Positions 36,102 through 48,343 of a stretch of 64,000 bases of DNA are shown in pieces. A program made the translations under genes and the position numbers. Numbering within the stretch: position 1 is the first letter of the stretch; each line of letters begins with the position of its first letter. This DNA is from Aegilops tauschii subsp. strangulata (taxonomy: Eukaryota; Streptophyta; Magnoliopsida; Poales; Poaceae): positions 378,059,054 through 378,123,053 of the forward strand of contig NC_053041.3 of NCBI RefSeq assembly GCF_002575655.3, in the 5' to 3' direction. The notes under the pieces are model-generated. The model was not told the origin of the DNA. It saw only the letters and a program-made list of their open reading frames with translations, and did not search any database.

Positions 36102-39100
36102 AAAACCTTCTTGTTGTATCATATACAACTCTTCTTTAAGAAACCCATTAAGGAATGCAGTTTTGACATCTATTGCCAGATTTCATAAAATGTGGCAATT
36201 GCTAACATGATTCGGACAGACTTAAGCATCGTTACGAGTGAGAGAATCTCATCATAGTCAGCACCTTGAAATTGTCGAAAAAATATTTTTCGACAATTCG
36301 AGCTTTGTAGACAGTAACACTACTATCAGCGTCCGTCTTCCTCTTGAAGATCCATTTATTCTCAATGGCTTGCCAATCATCGGGCAAGTCCACCAAAGTC
36401 CACACTTTGTTCTCATACATGGATTCTATCTCAGATTTCATGGCCTCAAGCCATTTCGCGGAATCTGGGCTCATCATTGCTTCCTCATAGTTCGTAGGTT
36501 CGTCATGGTTAAGTAACATGACCTCCAGAACAGGATTACCATACCACTCTGGTGCGGATCTTACTCTGGTTGACCTACGAGGTTCGGTAGTAACTTGATC
36601 AGAAGTTTTCATGATCAACATCATTAGCTTCCTCACTAATTGGTGTAGGAATCACTGGAACTAATTTCTGTGATGAACTACTTTCCAATAAGGGAGCAGG
36701 TACAATTACCTCATCAAGTTCTACTTTCCTCCCACTCTCTTTCGAGAGAAACTCCTTCTCTAGAAAGGATCTACTCATAGCAACAAAGATTTTGCCTTCG
36801 GATCTCTGATAGAAGGTGTACCCAACAGTTTCTTTTGGGTATCCTATGAAGACGCACTTCTCCGATTTGGGTTTGAGCTTATCAGGTTGAAATATTTTCA
36901 CATAAGCATCGTAACCCCAAACTTTAAGAAATGACAGCTTAGGTTTCTTGCTAAACCACAATTCATACGTTGTCGTCTTAACGGATTTAGATGGTGCCCT
37001 ATTTAATGTGAATGCAGCTGTCTCTAATGCATAACCCCAAAATGATAGTGGTAATTCGGTAAGAGACATCATAGATTGCACCATATCTAATAAAGTACGG
37101 TTATGATGTTCGGACACACCATTATGCTGTGGTGTTCCAGGTGGCGTGAGTTGCGAAACTATTCCACATTGTTTCAAATGAAGACCAAACTCGTAACTCA
37201 AATATTCGTCTCCGCGATCAGATCGTAGAAACTTTATTTTCTTGTTACGATGATTTTCCACTTCACTCTGACATTCTTTGAACTATTCAAATGTTTCAGA
37301 CTTATGTTTCATCAAGTAGATATACCCATATCTGCTCAAATCATCTGTGAAGGTCAGAAAATAACGATACCCGCCGCGAGCCTCAACACTCATCAGATCG
37401 CATACATCAATATGTATTATTTCCAATAAGTCAGTTGCTCACTCCATTGTTCCGGAGAAAGGAGTCTTAGTCATCTTCCCACGAGGCATGGTTCGCAAGC
37501 ATCAAGTGACTCATAATCAAGTGATTCCAAAGGCCCATCAGCATAGAGTTTCTTCATGCGCTTTACACCAATATGACCTAAATGGCAGTGCCACAAATAT
37601 GTTGCACTATCATTATCAAATTTGCATCTTTTGGCATCAATATTATGAATATGTGTATCACTATGATCGAGATTCAATAAACCATTCACCTTGGGTGTAT
37701 GACCACAGAAGGTTTTATTCATGTAAACAGAATAACAATTATTCTTTGACTTAATGAATAACCGTATTGCAATAAACATGATCCAATCATATTATGCTCA
37801 ACGCAAATACCAAATTACATTTATTTGAGGGTCAACACTAATCCCGAAGGTAAAGGGAGTGGGCAATGGTGATCTTATCAACCTTGGAATCACTTCCAAC
37901 ACACATTGTCACCTTGCCTTCAACTAGTCTTTGTTCATTTTGTAACTCCTGTTTCGAGTTACTAATCATAGCAACTAAACCAGTATCAAATACCCAGGGG
38001 CTACTTTGAACACTAGTAAAGTACACATCAATAACATGTATATCATATATACTTTTGTTCACTTTGCCATCCTTCTTATCCGCCAAGTATTTGGGGGCAT
38101 TTCCGCTTCCAGTGTCCATTTCCTTCGCAGTAGAAGCACTCAGTTTCAGGCTTGGGGCTAGCTTTGGGCTTCTTCATGGGAGTGGCAACTTGCTTGCCAT
38201 TCTTCTTGAAGTTCCCTTTCTTTCCCTTGCCCTTTTACTTGAAACTAGTGGTCGTGTCAACCATCAACATTTGATGCTTTTCTTGATTTTTACCTTCGTC
38301 GATTTCAGCATCACGAAGAGCTCAGGAATTGTTTTCGTCATCCCTTTCATATTATAGTTCATCACGAAGTTCCAATAACTTGGTGATAGTGACTACAGAA
38401 CTCTGTCAATCACTATTTTATCTGGAAGATTAACTCCTAGTTGATTCAAGCAATTGTAGTACTCAGACAATCTAAGAAAATGCTCACTGGTTGAGCTATT
38501 CTCCTCCATCTTGTAGGCAAAGTACTTGTGAGAGGTCTCATACCTCTTGACTCGGGCATGGGTCTGAAATACCAATTTCAGCTCTTGGAACATCTTATAT
38601 GCTCCGTGGCGTTCAGAACATTTTTGAAGTCCCGGTTCTAAGCCGTAAAGCATGGCGCACTAAACTATCAAGTAGTTATCATATCGAGGTTGCCAAACGT
38701 TCATAATGTCTATATCTGCTCCTGCAATAGGTCCATCACCTAGCGGTGCATCAAGGACATAATACTTCTGTGCAGCAATGAGGATAATCCTCAGATCACG
38801 GACCTAGTCCGCATCATTGCTACTATCATCTTTCAACATAGTTTTTCTCTAGGAACATATCAAAAATAAACGGGGAGCTACATCATGAGCTATTGATCTA
38901 CAACATAGTTATGCAAATACTATCAAGACTAAGTTCATGATAAATTAAAGTTCAATTAATCATATTACTTAAGAACTCCCACTTAGATAGATATCCCTCT
39001 AATCATCTAAGTGATCACGTGATCCATATCAACTAAACCATGTCCGATCATCACGTGAGATGGAGTAGCTTTCAATGGTGAACATCACTATGTTGATCAT

Positions 39101-41311
39101 ATCTACTATATGATTCATGCTCGACCTTTCGGTCTCAGTGTTCCGAGGCCATATCTGCATATGCTAGGCTCGTTAAGTTTAACCCGAGTATTCTGCGTGT
39201 GCAAAACTGGCTTGCACCCATTGTATGTGAACGTAGAGCTTATCACACCCGATCATCACGTGGTGTCTCAGCACGAAGAACTGTCGCAACGGTGCATACT
39301 CAGGGAGAACATTTATACCTTGAAATTTTAGTAAGGGATCATCTCATAATGCTACTGTCGTACTAAGCAAAATAAGATGCATAAAAGATAAACATCACAT
39401 GCAATCAAAAATATGTGACATGGTATGGCCATCATCATCTTGTGCCTTTGATCTCCATCTCCAAAGTATCGTCATGATCTCCATCATCACCGGTAATTCC
39501 TGCTCGTCCTCGAGTAGGTAAATGATAAAATAAATAATTTATGAAGTGTGAATGCTAGCAGGTGCATAAGTTTGATCAATGATAATTTCAATCACCTTTT
39601 CTAGCATCATTATATGTCATAACAGTAGCTCAACTCATAGAACTTTTCATGATCAAGTAACAAGCTATTCACATGTTAAAGTATAGATCATAAACTTTCT
39701 TGAAAACTAACAAACCGTGTTATTAGTCATCAAACAATTACAATTCATCTTATTTTCAGGAAGAGTCTATGTCAGAGCTTTGATTCAGCAAACTTCACAT
39801 ACTCAACTATCATTTAGTCTTCCATGATTGCTACCACTCAAAGCATATTTTTAGAACAAATAGTATTCATCGAACACAGAGACAGGTAGGGGCTTAATGT
39901 TTCGCCTCCCAACCTTTTACCTCAAGGGTAATGTCAACAGTAATAATTCATGCTCAAATATATTTGAATGGCCATATATGCCTAGATCTTTCCATCACAT
40001 GATGCTTGCCAACTAAAGAGTAGGTTGGAATGAGAAGCAATACTACTAACTCTTGCATAAAAGTAAAAGATAGGCCCTTCGCAGAGGGAAGCAGGGATTT
40101 GCAGAGGTGCCAGAGCTCGAAGCAAAAACAGAGATGAAAATAATTTTGAGAGGTATGCTTTCATTGTCAACATAACGACCAAGAGTTCACAATATCTTCC
40201 ATACTAGATACATTATAGGCGGTTCCCGCGCAGAAAGGTAAAGATTTTACTCCCCCTCCACCAACAATCGCACTCCACGGCTTGTCCGAAACAACGGGTG
40301 CCGTCCAACTTTCAACAATCCTGGGGGAGTTTTGTTTAAATTATTTGCGAATTTGTTTTTGATCTTTTGATCATAGGACTGGGCATCCCAGTTACCAGCC
40401 ATTTTCTCGTGAATGATGAGCGGAGTCCACTCATCATGAGAATAACCCACCTAGCATGGAAGATACTGACAGCCCCTAGTCGCTACATGGGCGATTCGGT
40501 CATACAAAACAGATTATTATTTGAAGGTTTAGAGTTTGGCACATGCAAATTTACTTGGAACGGCAGGTAAATACCGCATATAGGTAGATATGGTGGACAC
40601 TCATGGAAGAAACTTGGTTCAAGGAATTTGGATGCACAAGCAGTATTCCCGCTTAGTACAGATATTTTGGCTAGCAAAGGATTCTAAATAGCAAGCACCA
40701 CATGTTAGAGGATCCATAAGAATATAACTTCTATACAAATATACCCAAGTATAACTCATTATGTTGTCTTCCTTGTCCAACTTCAACTAATTTGCTCAGG
40801 GTTGAAAATAATTAATGGGGCTCACAATCATAGAAGATGTCCAAGATAGTATATTTATATGTCAAATCTCTCTTCCTTCAATATTTTTTCATGAATTGTT
40901 CAAGTGACCAATACAACGTTTGCTAACCTTCAATAAATTTACCACCTCTACTTCTTATATGTGAAGGCATTACTCCCCATGGGAAAGGCATATGAAACAT
41001 ATATAATTTCATATTTATGACATTCAAATCATTCAACCATTTACTCATAGGATATAAGTGAAGCACACGAGTAAATGACAAACTACTCCAAAAAGATATA
41101 AGTCAAGATCAATGTGTAGTTAAATAATTATGTAGCTATGTGAAGACTCTCTCTCATTTAAGAATTTCAGATATTGGTATTTTATTCAAACAGCAAGCAA
41201 AGCTAAAGAAAATAAAATGACGCTCCAAGCAAAACACATATCATGTGATGAATAAAAATATAGCTCCAAGTAAAGTTACCGATGAACGAAGACGAAAGAG
41301 GGGATGCCATC

Positions 41312-41395
41312 CGGGGCATCCCCAAGCTTAGGCTTTTGGTTGTCCTTGAATATTACCTTGGGGTGCCTTGGCCATCCCCAAGCTTAGGCTCTTGC
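41312..41395 (-). repeat. Repeated CCCCAAGCTTAGGC motif in E
   Basis: CATCCCCAAGCTTAGGCT occurs twice, near 41326 and 41377, 50 bp apart in noncoding sequence. Related CCCCAAGTTTGGG and CCCCAAGCTTGGG occur in the ORF at about 42624 and 42696, where they encode the PKLG repeats. Confidence 0.55.
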
Positions 41396-42037
41396 CACTC
41401 CTTATTCCATAGTCCATCGAATCTTTACCCAAAACTTGAAAACTTCACAACACAAAACTCAACAGAAAACTCGTAAGCTCCGTTGGCAAAAGAAAACAAA
41501 ACACCACTTAAAGGTACTGCAATGAACTCGTTATTTATTTGTATTGATGTTAAATCTACTGTATTCCAACTTCTCTATGGTTTATAAACTATTTTACTAG
41601 CCATAGATTCATCAAAATAAGCAAACAACACACGAAAAACAGAATCTGTCAAAAACAGAACAGTCTGTAGTAATCTGTAACTAACGCAAACTTCTGGAAC
41701 TCAAAAAATTCTACCAAAATAGGATGACCTAGATAATTTGATTATTGATCTGCTGCAATTGGAATCAGTATTTTATCACTTTCTGGTGGTTTTTAACAAT
41801 TGTTTTCGTGAGCATAAAGTTTCTGGGATTTTCAGCAAGATCAAATAACTATCATCCGAGAAGATCCTATAGGTATTACTTGGCACAAACACTAATTAAA
41901 ACATAAAACCACATCTAAACAGAAGCTAGATGGATTATTTATTACCAAAAATCAAGAGACTAAAATAAAATTGGGTTGCCTCCCAACAAGCGCTATCGTT
42001 TAACGCCCCTAGCTAGGCATGATGATTTCAATGATGC

Positions 42038-43671
42038 TCACATAAGACATAAGAATTGAAACATAAAGAGAGCATCATGAAGAATATGACTAGCACATTT
42101 AAGTCTAACCCACTTCCTATGCATAGGGATTTTGTGAGCAAACAACTTATGGGAACAATAATCAACTAGCATAGGAAGGCAAAACAAGCATAACTTCAAA
42201 ACTTTAAGCACATAGAGAGGAAACATGATATTATTGCAATTCCTACAAGCATATGTTCCTCCCTCATAATAATTTTCAGTAGCATCATGAATGAATTCAA
42301 CAACAGCACCTAAAGCATTATTTTCATGATCTACTTGCATAGAAAATTTACTACTCTCTACATAAGCAAAATTCTTCTCATTCGGAATAGTGAGAGTATC
42401 ATAAGAGACTCGAATACTATAAATTGTTTCCACATTAAATGAGTAATGTTCAGAAAAAGGGTAATCATAATCATGACAAGTTTTATAAATATAATCATCA
42501 CTACTCTTTATAGCATAAGTTCATCACAATAATCATCATAAATAGGAGGCATGCTATCATCATAATAAATTTGCATATCAAAACTTGGGAGGCTAAAAAT
42601 ATCATCTTCATTAAACGTAGCATCCCCAAGTTTGGGACAAACATTAATTTCAGAAAATATATTCTCAAATATGTCATCCTCATCAAACATAGCTTCCCCA
42701 AGCTTGGGCCTTTTCATATCATAAGCATAATCATTCTCATCATTAATAGTATGGATAGCACCAATAGTATAACAATTATCATCATCACAATGAGTAGTAG
42801 GAGCAACATCATTTGGGAGGGATACCTTTTTACCTTTGCTTCTCCGTCTTTTATTTTTCTTCTTCACATCATGTGTGGGTTCAATCCTCTTTTTGGAGCT
42901 CCTTATTAATGAGATTGGTTGAATAGAAGGCTCCTCCTCGTTACCTGATTCATCATGAGAAATAATAGGAGAATATTGGGAAGTCTCTTCCCTTTCATTA
43001 GTATTCTCTTCATCTTCTATTTGTTTTCTTTTCTTTATGTAATTGGCAATATAAGGATTTTCAATGCAATTCACCGCACAATACATATAAATTTCCTCTA
43101 GATCAAAATTAAGAAGTTTATCACGGGCAAATACTGGAAGATAGTTAGTTATACGTTTCATTTCTTCATAACCCATAAGCAAACTAAGTTCATTATGATG
43201 TGCAAGGGAAATCAAGTCATCACAATTTTTGGACACGATTAGATCATGAAACAATTTGCATCGGATAGTTAAATGACCACTTTCATTGCAAAGTTCACAA
43301 GTACGACCAAGAAAATTTAAATTTTCAGCACAAACATCTAGCCTTTCTTGCAACCATTTAGTTTCTAAGTACTTATGTTTCTTACAAAATCTATCTTCCC
43401 ATTTTGGTATGTATTTGCAAATTCTATGCACTCCACAAAAATCGACATGCTTATAAGAGATATTTTCATCATGACTAGTGCAATCATCATTAGTACTATG
43501 GATATTCAAGGAGTTTATACTAACAACATTGCAATCATGCTCATCATTCAAAGATTTAGTGCCAAACATTTTAATGCATTCTTCTTCTAATACTTTGGCA
43601 CAATTTTCCTTTCCATCATACTCACGAAAGATATTAAAAAGATGAAGCGTATGAGGCAAACTCAATTTCAT
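42038..43671 (-). pseudogene. Gag-like ORF of element E
   Basis: An ATG at 43671 opens 387 codons on the minus strand, ending at 42508. Reading-frame similarity in style then continues in a shifted frame from about 42433 to 42038. It contains CELCNESGHLTIRC, a C-X2-C-X4-H-X4-C zinc knuckle, near 43295-43250. Later there is a lysine/arginine-rich patch (KKKNKRRRSKGKK) and an acidic end with two copies of PKLG(E/D)A(M/T)F(D/N)EDDIF. The knuckle suggests RNA binding and a gag-like role. I do not recognise the remainder. Confidence 0.65.
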
Positions 43672-43769
43672 TTTTTTTGTAGTTTTCTTTTATAAATTAA
43701 ACTAGTGCTAAAACAAGAAACAAAAAGATTCGATTGCAAGATCTAAAGATATACCTTCAAGCACTCACC

Positions 43770-43787
43770 TCCCCGGCAACGGCGCCA
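43770..43787 (-). promoter_or_regulatory. Primer-binding site of element E, Asp-tRNA type
   Basis: On the minus strand it reads TGGCGCCGTTGCCGGGGA. To my knowledge this matches the tRNA-Asp site used by Athila-type Gypsy elements. It is about 10 bp from the LTR end and fixes the orientation of E as minus. Confidence 0.85.
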
Positions 43788-43797
43788 AAAAAGAGCT

Positions 43798-45438
43798 TGA
43801 TGTCTACTACACAACCTTCTTCTTGTAGAAGTTGTTGGGCCTCCAAGTGCAGAGGTTTGTAGGACAGTAGCAAATTTCCCTCAAGTGGATGACCTAAGGT
43901 TTATCAATCCGTGGGAGGCGTAGGATGAAGATGGTCTCTCTCAAGCAACCCTGCAACCAAATAACAAAGAGTCTCTTGTGTCCCCAACACACCCAGTACA
44001 ATGGTAAATTGTATAGGTGCACTAGTTCGGCGAAGAGATGATGATACAAGTGCAATATGGATGGTAGATATGGGTTTTTGTAATCTGAAAATATAAAAAC
44101 AGCAAGGTAACAAGTGATAAAAGTGAGCGTAAATGGTATTGCAATGCTAGGAAACAAGGCCTAGGGTTCATACTTTCACTAGTGCAAGTTCTCTCAACAA
44201 TAATAACATAATTGGATCATATAACTATCCCTCAACATGCAACAAAGAGTCACTCCAAAGTCACTAATAGCGGAGAACAAACGAAGAGATTATTGTAGGG
44301 TACGAAACCACCTCAAAGTTATTCTTTCGGATCAATCTATTGAAGAGTTCGTACTAGAATAACACCTTAAGACACATATCAACCAAAACCCTAATGTCAC
44401 CTAGATACTCCAATGTCACCTCAAGTATCCGTGGGTACGATTAAACGATATGCATCACACAATCTCAGATTCATCTATTCAACCAACACAAAGAACTTCA
44501 AAGAGTGCCCCAAAGTTTATACTAGAGAGTCAAGACGAAAACGTGTGCCAACCCCTATGCATAAGTTCACAATGTTACGGAACCCGCAAGTTGATCACCA
44601 AAACATACATCAAGTGGATCACGTGAATATCCCATTGTCACCACAGATAAGCACATGCAAGACATACATCAAGTGTTCTCAAATCCTTAAAGACTCAATC
44701 CGATAAGATAACTTCAAAGGGAAAACTCAATACATTACAAGAGAGTAGAGGGGGAGAAACATCATAAGATCCAACTATAATAGCAAAGCTCGGGATACAT
44801 CAAGATCGTGCCGAATCAAGAACACGAGAGAGAGAGAGATCAAACACATAGCTACTGGTACATACCCTCAGCCCCGAGGGTGAACTACTCCCTCCTCGTC
44901 ATGGAGAGCGTCGGGATGATGAAGATGGCCACCGGGGAGGGATCCCCCCTCCGGCAGGGTGCCGGAACAGGGTCCCGATTGGTTTTTGGTGGCTACAGAG
45001 GCTTGCGGCGACGGAACTCCCGATCTATTCTGTTCCCCGAAGGTTTTAGGGTATATGGGAATATATAGGCGAAAGAAGTCGGTAAGGGGAGCCACGAGGG
45101 GCCCACGAGGGTGGAGGGCGCGCCCAGGGGGGTGGGCGCACCCCCCTGCCTCGTGCTCTCCTCGTTGATCCCCTGACGTGCACTCCAAGTCTCCCGTATT
45201 GCTTTCTTTCCAAAAATAACTTTTCCGAAGGTTTCATTCCGTTTGGACTCCGTTTGATATTCCTTTTCTGCGAAACACTGAAACAAGGGAAAAAACAGAA
45301 ACTGGCACTCGGCTCTGGGTCAATAGGTTAGTCCCAAAAGTAATATAAAAGTGCATAGTAAAGCCCATAAAACATCCAAGATGGATAATATAATAGCATG
45401 AATACTTCATAAATTATAGATACGTTGGAGACGTATCA
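43798..45438 (-). repeat. 5' LTR of element E
   Basis: This 1641-bp LTR reads TGATACGTCTCCAACG on the minus strand and ends GTAGTAGACATCA. It is related to the plus-strand fragment at 48344-50013, which starts TGATACATCTCCAACG. A GC-rich stretch near 45090-45160 resembles the block at 57690-57770 in element F. Confidence 0.85.
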
Positions 45439-46062
45439 ACCGGCATGACACCATGATCTCTATCATCTTGATCTCTATCAACGTGTCATCACATGGTCGT
45501 CTCGCCAACTATTGCTTTTGCAACTATTGCTATCACATAGCGATAAAGTAAAGCAATTATATGGCGCTTGAATCTTATGCAATAAAGAGACAACCATAAG
45601 GCTCCTGCCAGTTGCCGATAACTTTAACAAAACATGATCATCTCATACAACAAATTATATATCATCACGTCTTGACCATATCACATCACAGCAAGCCCTG
45701 CAAAAACAAGTTAGACGTCCTCTACTTTGTTGTTGCAAGTTTTACGTGGCTGCTATAGGCTTCTAGCAAGAACAAAACCACAACGATTTTTCGTCAAGTG
45801 TGCTGTTTTAACCTTCAACAAGGACCGGGCGTAGTCAAAAACGATTCAACTAAAGTTGGAGAAACAGACACCCACTAGCCACCTGTGTGCGAAGCACGGC
45901 GGTAGAACCAGTCTCATGAACGTGGTCATGTAATGTCGGTCTGGGCCCCTTCATCCAACAATACTGCTGAATCAAAGTATGACATGCTGCTAAGCAGTAT
46001 GACTATTATCGCCCACAACTCATTGTGTTCTACTCGTGCATATAACATCTACGCATAGACCT

Positions 46063-46075
46063 GGCTCGGATGCCA
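46063..46075 (-). promoter_or_regulatory. Primer-binding site of element C
   Basis: On the minus strand it reads TGGCATCCGAGCC, the initiator tRNA-Met site with two changes. It is separated from the 5' LTR by one base. Confidence 0.8.
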
Positions 46076-46076
46076 C

Positions 46077-47693
46077 TGTTGGCGAACGTAGTATTTCAAA
46101 AAAAATCCTACGATCACGCAAGATCTATCTAGGAGAAGCATAGCAACGAGCGGTGAGAGTGTGTCCACGTACTCTCGTAGACCGAAAGCGGAAGCGTTTA
46201 GTAACGCGGTTGATGTAGTCAAACGTCTTCGCGATCCAACCGAGCCAAGTACCGAACGCACGGCACCTCCGCGATCTGCACACGTTCAGCTCGGTGACGT
46301 CCCTCGAACTCTTGATCCAGTTGAGGCCGAGGGAGAGTTTCGTCAGCACAATGGCGTGGTGACGGTGATGATGAAGTTATCGGCGCAGGGCTTCGCCTAA
46401 GCACTACGACAATATGACCGAGGTGTGTATCTGTGGAGGGGGCACCGCACACGGCTAAAAGATCAACTTGTGTGTCTATGGGGTGCCCTCCTCCCCCGTA
46501 TATAAAGGAGGGGAGGAGGAGGCCGGCCAACAAGGGGTGCGCCACGGAGAGGGGAGTCCTACGGATCCTCCCTTGTGGGGGCGCACCAGCCCCTTGTGGG
46601 CTGGTTAGCCTCCCTCCTATGGCCCATAAGGCCCATATCTTTTCCCGGGGGTTCCGGTAACCTCCCGGTACTCCAAAAAATGCCCGAATCACTCGGAACC
46701 ATTCCGATGTCCAAATGCAACCTTCCAATATATGAATCTTTACCTCTCGAACATTTCGAGACACCTCGTCATATCCGTGATCTCATCCAGGACTCCGAAC
46801 AAACTTCGGTACATCAAATCACATAACTCATAATACAAATCATCATCGAACGTTAAGCGTGCGGACCCTACGGGTTCGAGAACTATGTAGACATGACCGA
46901 GACACATCTCTGGTCAATAACCAATAACGGAACCTGGATGCTCATATTGGCTCCTACATATTCTACGAAGATCTTTATCGTCCAAACCGCATAACAACAT
47001 ACGTTGTTCCCGTTGTCATCGGTATGTTACTTGCCCGAGATTCGATCATCGGTATCATCATACCTAGTTCAATCTCGTTACCGGCAAGTCTCTTTACTCG
47101 TTCCGTAATGCATCATCCCGCAACTAAATCATTAGTCACATGGCTTGCAAGGCTTATAGTGATGTGCATTACCGAGAGGGCCCAGAGATACCTCTCCCAT
47201 ACACGGAGTGACAAATCCTAATCTCGATCTATGCCAACCCAACAAACACCTTCGGAGACACCTGTAGAGCATCTTTATAATCACCCAGTTACGTTGTGAC
47301 ATTTGATAGCACACAAGGTGTTCCTCGGGTGTTCGGGAGTTGCATAATCTCATAGTCAGAGGAACATGTATAAGTCATGAAGAAAACAATAGCAATAAAA
47401 CTCAACGATCATAATGCTAAGCTAACGGATGGGTCTTGTCCATCACGTCATTCTCTAATGATGTGATCCCATTCATCAAATGACAACACATGTCTATGGT
47501 CAGGAAACATAACCATATTTGATTAACGAGGTAGTCAAGTAGAGGCATACTAGGGACACTCTGTTTTGTCTATGTATTCACACATGTACTAAGTTTCCGG
47601 TTAATACAATTCTAGCATGAATAATACATTTATCATGATATAAGGAAATATAAATAACAACTTTATTATTGCCTCTAGGGCATATTTCCTTCA
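46077..47693 (-). repeat. 5' LTR of element C
   Basis: This 1617-bp LTR starts TGTTGGCGAACG and ends TTTCCTTCA on the plus strand, followed by the GCTCT duplication. About 125 bp present in the partner LTR are missing at 46563, where GTCCTACGGATCC joins the two sides. Confidence 0.92.
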
Positions 47694-48343
47694 GCTCTAA
47701 TGCGTTGGTTGCCAGTTTGTTGGTTCACCGTGTCGTGATGGCTGCCCATGGTGAATCGGATTGGCCGAGCGTGGATGTTCAAGCATCTTGCCAGTTCAAA
47801 ACAATTCAGCCGTGTTAGTTTGTCCTCAACATTGGCTACTGTTTGTTCCCGTTTACGTTTGGTGTGTGTGTGGGGGGGGGGGCGTTAAAGGGATGGTGAA
47901 AGTTGGTCCGTGTCGGCTTGTGTAGGTGTGATGTTCGCAACTGTTGATGGGGATGTTGTTGTTGTTTGGCTTGGCTGTGTTAGGGCCTACCAAATTTAGT
48001 GCGGTGGTGTCAGTGTTGTCCTATTGCATCACGTCCCATCGCCGCGTCTGAGTAGAGGCGTTGCAGTCTTTTGGTACGTCTACCGTGTTAGGCGCTCATT
48101 AGGTTGATTTGTAGCCGGCACATCCAAGGAGAAAGTCACGTTGCTCGAGCTAGCAGGCTGGTGCAAACGCGACGTGGAGAGCCATGGAGATCGTTGTCCA
48201 TCTCATTGCAAGGTAGGGGCCACGACATCGGGTGGCCAACCTAGTGAACATGCATGGTCTTGATGACCACATAGGGGCATGGGAATCACGTGTTGGGACA
48301 CATGGATCTGGATGTACCCATCACTCAGAGAGCATGCAGCGGT
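47694..48343. other. Unassigned segment right of element C
   Basis: It starts with the second GCTCT and continues the host sequence interrupted at 30573. It contains an 11-12 G run near 47872-47883. I see no gene, RNA or recognisable transposon, and all ORFs are short. Confidence 0.5.

Larger units (their letters stand above)
32530..38870 (-). pseudogene. Gag-pol remnants of element C, split by D
   Basis: Going down the minus strand, gag is at about 38870-38150, including a readable piece at 38653-38393. Next comes a zinc-knuckle/protease region near 38150-37838 with FDTG. Integrase is at 37779-37471 and 37261-36599, containing QHNGVSEHHNRTLLD where a catalytic Glu is expected, and the RT N-terminal part is at 36636-36232. 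RT is interrupted by D at 36101/33394 and resumes below 33393, and RNase H traces extend to about 32530. Frames change repeatedly. The order and wording match element A. Confidence 0.86.
39494..45438 (-). mobile_element. Athila-related (Sabrina/WHAM-like) element E, one LTR missing
   Basis: The minus-strand 5' LTR (43798-45438) is followed by an Asp-tRNA-type primer site and an ORF with a zinc knuckle. About 2.5 kb of AT-rich noncoding sequence then runs to 39494. ACCGG at 39489-39493 and 45439-45443 looks like the target duplication, but the left end has no LTR. The internal sequence begins within a base or two of where the LTR terminus should be. No protease, RT or integrase is recognisable, so it would depend on another element for movement. 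The family name is from memory of terminal sequences. Confidence 0.75.
30574..47693 (-). mobile_element. BARE/Angela-like Copia element C, full length, with two insertions
   Basis: Flanked by perfect GCTCT at 30569-30573 and 47694-47698. The minus-strand order is 5' LTR 46077-47693, PBS at 46063-46075, leader, gag-pol remnants about 38870-32530, purine tract, and 3' LTR 30574-32316. Element E (39494-45438) sits in the leader and D (33394-36101) in the RT region. Without both, and without their duplicated pentamers, the element is about 8.5 kb. The 5' LTR is about 125 bp shorter than the 3' LTR because of one internal deletion near 46563. Confidence 0.92.

Noticed and set aside
47872..47883. 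G-run as a possible G-quadruplex or terminator
   Set aside because: A single uninterrupted G-run near a GTGTGTGTG stretch is more simply a slippage-prone repeat. There is nothing to support a function.
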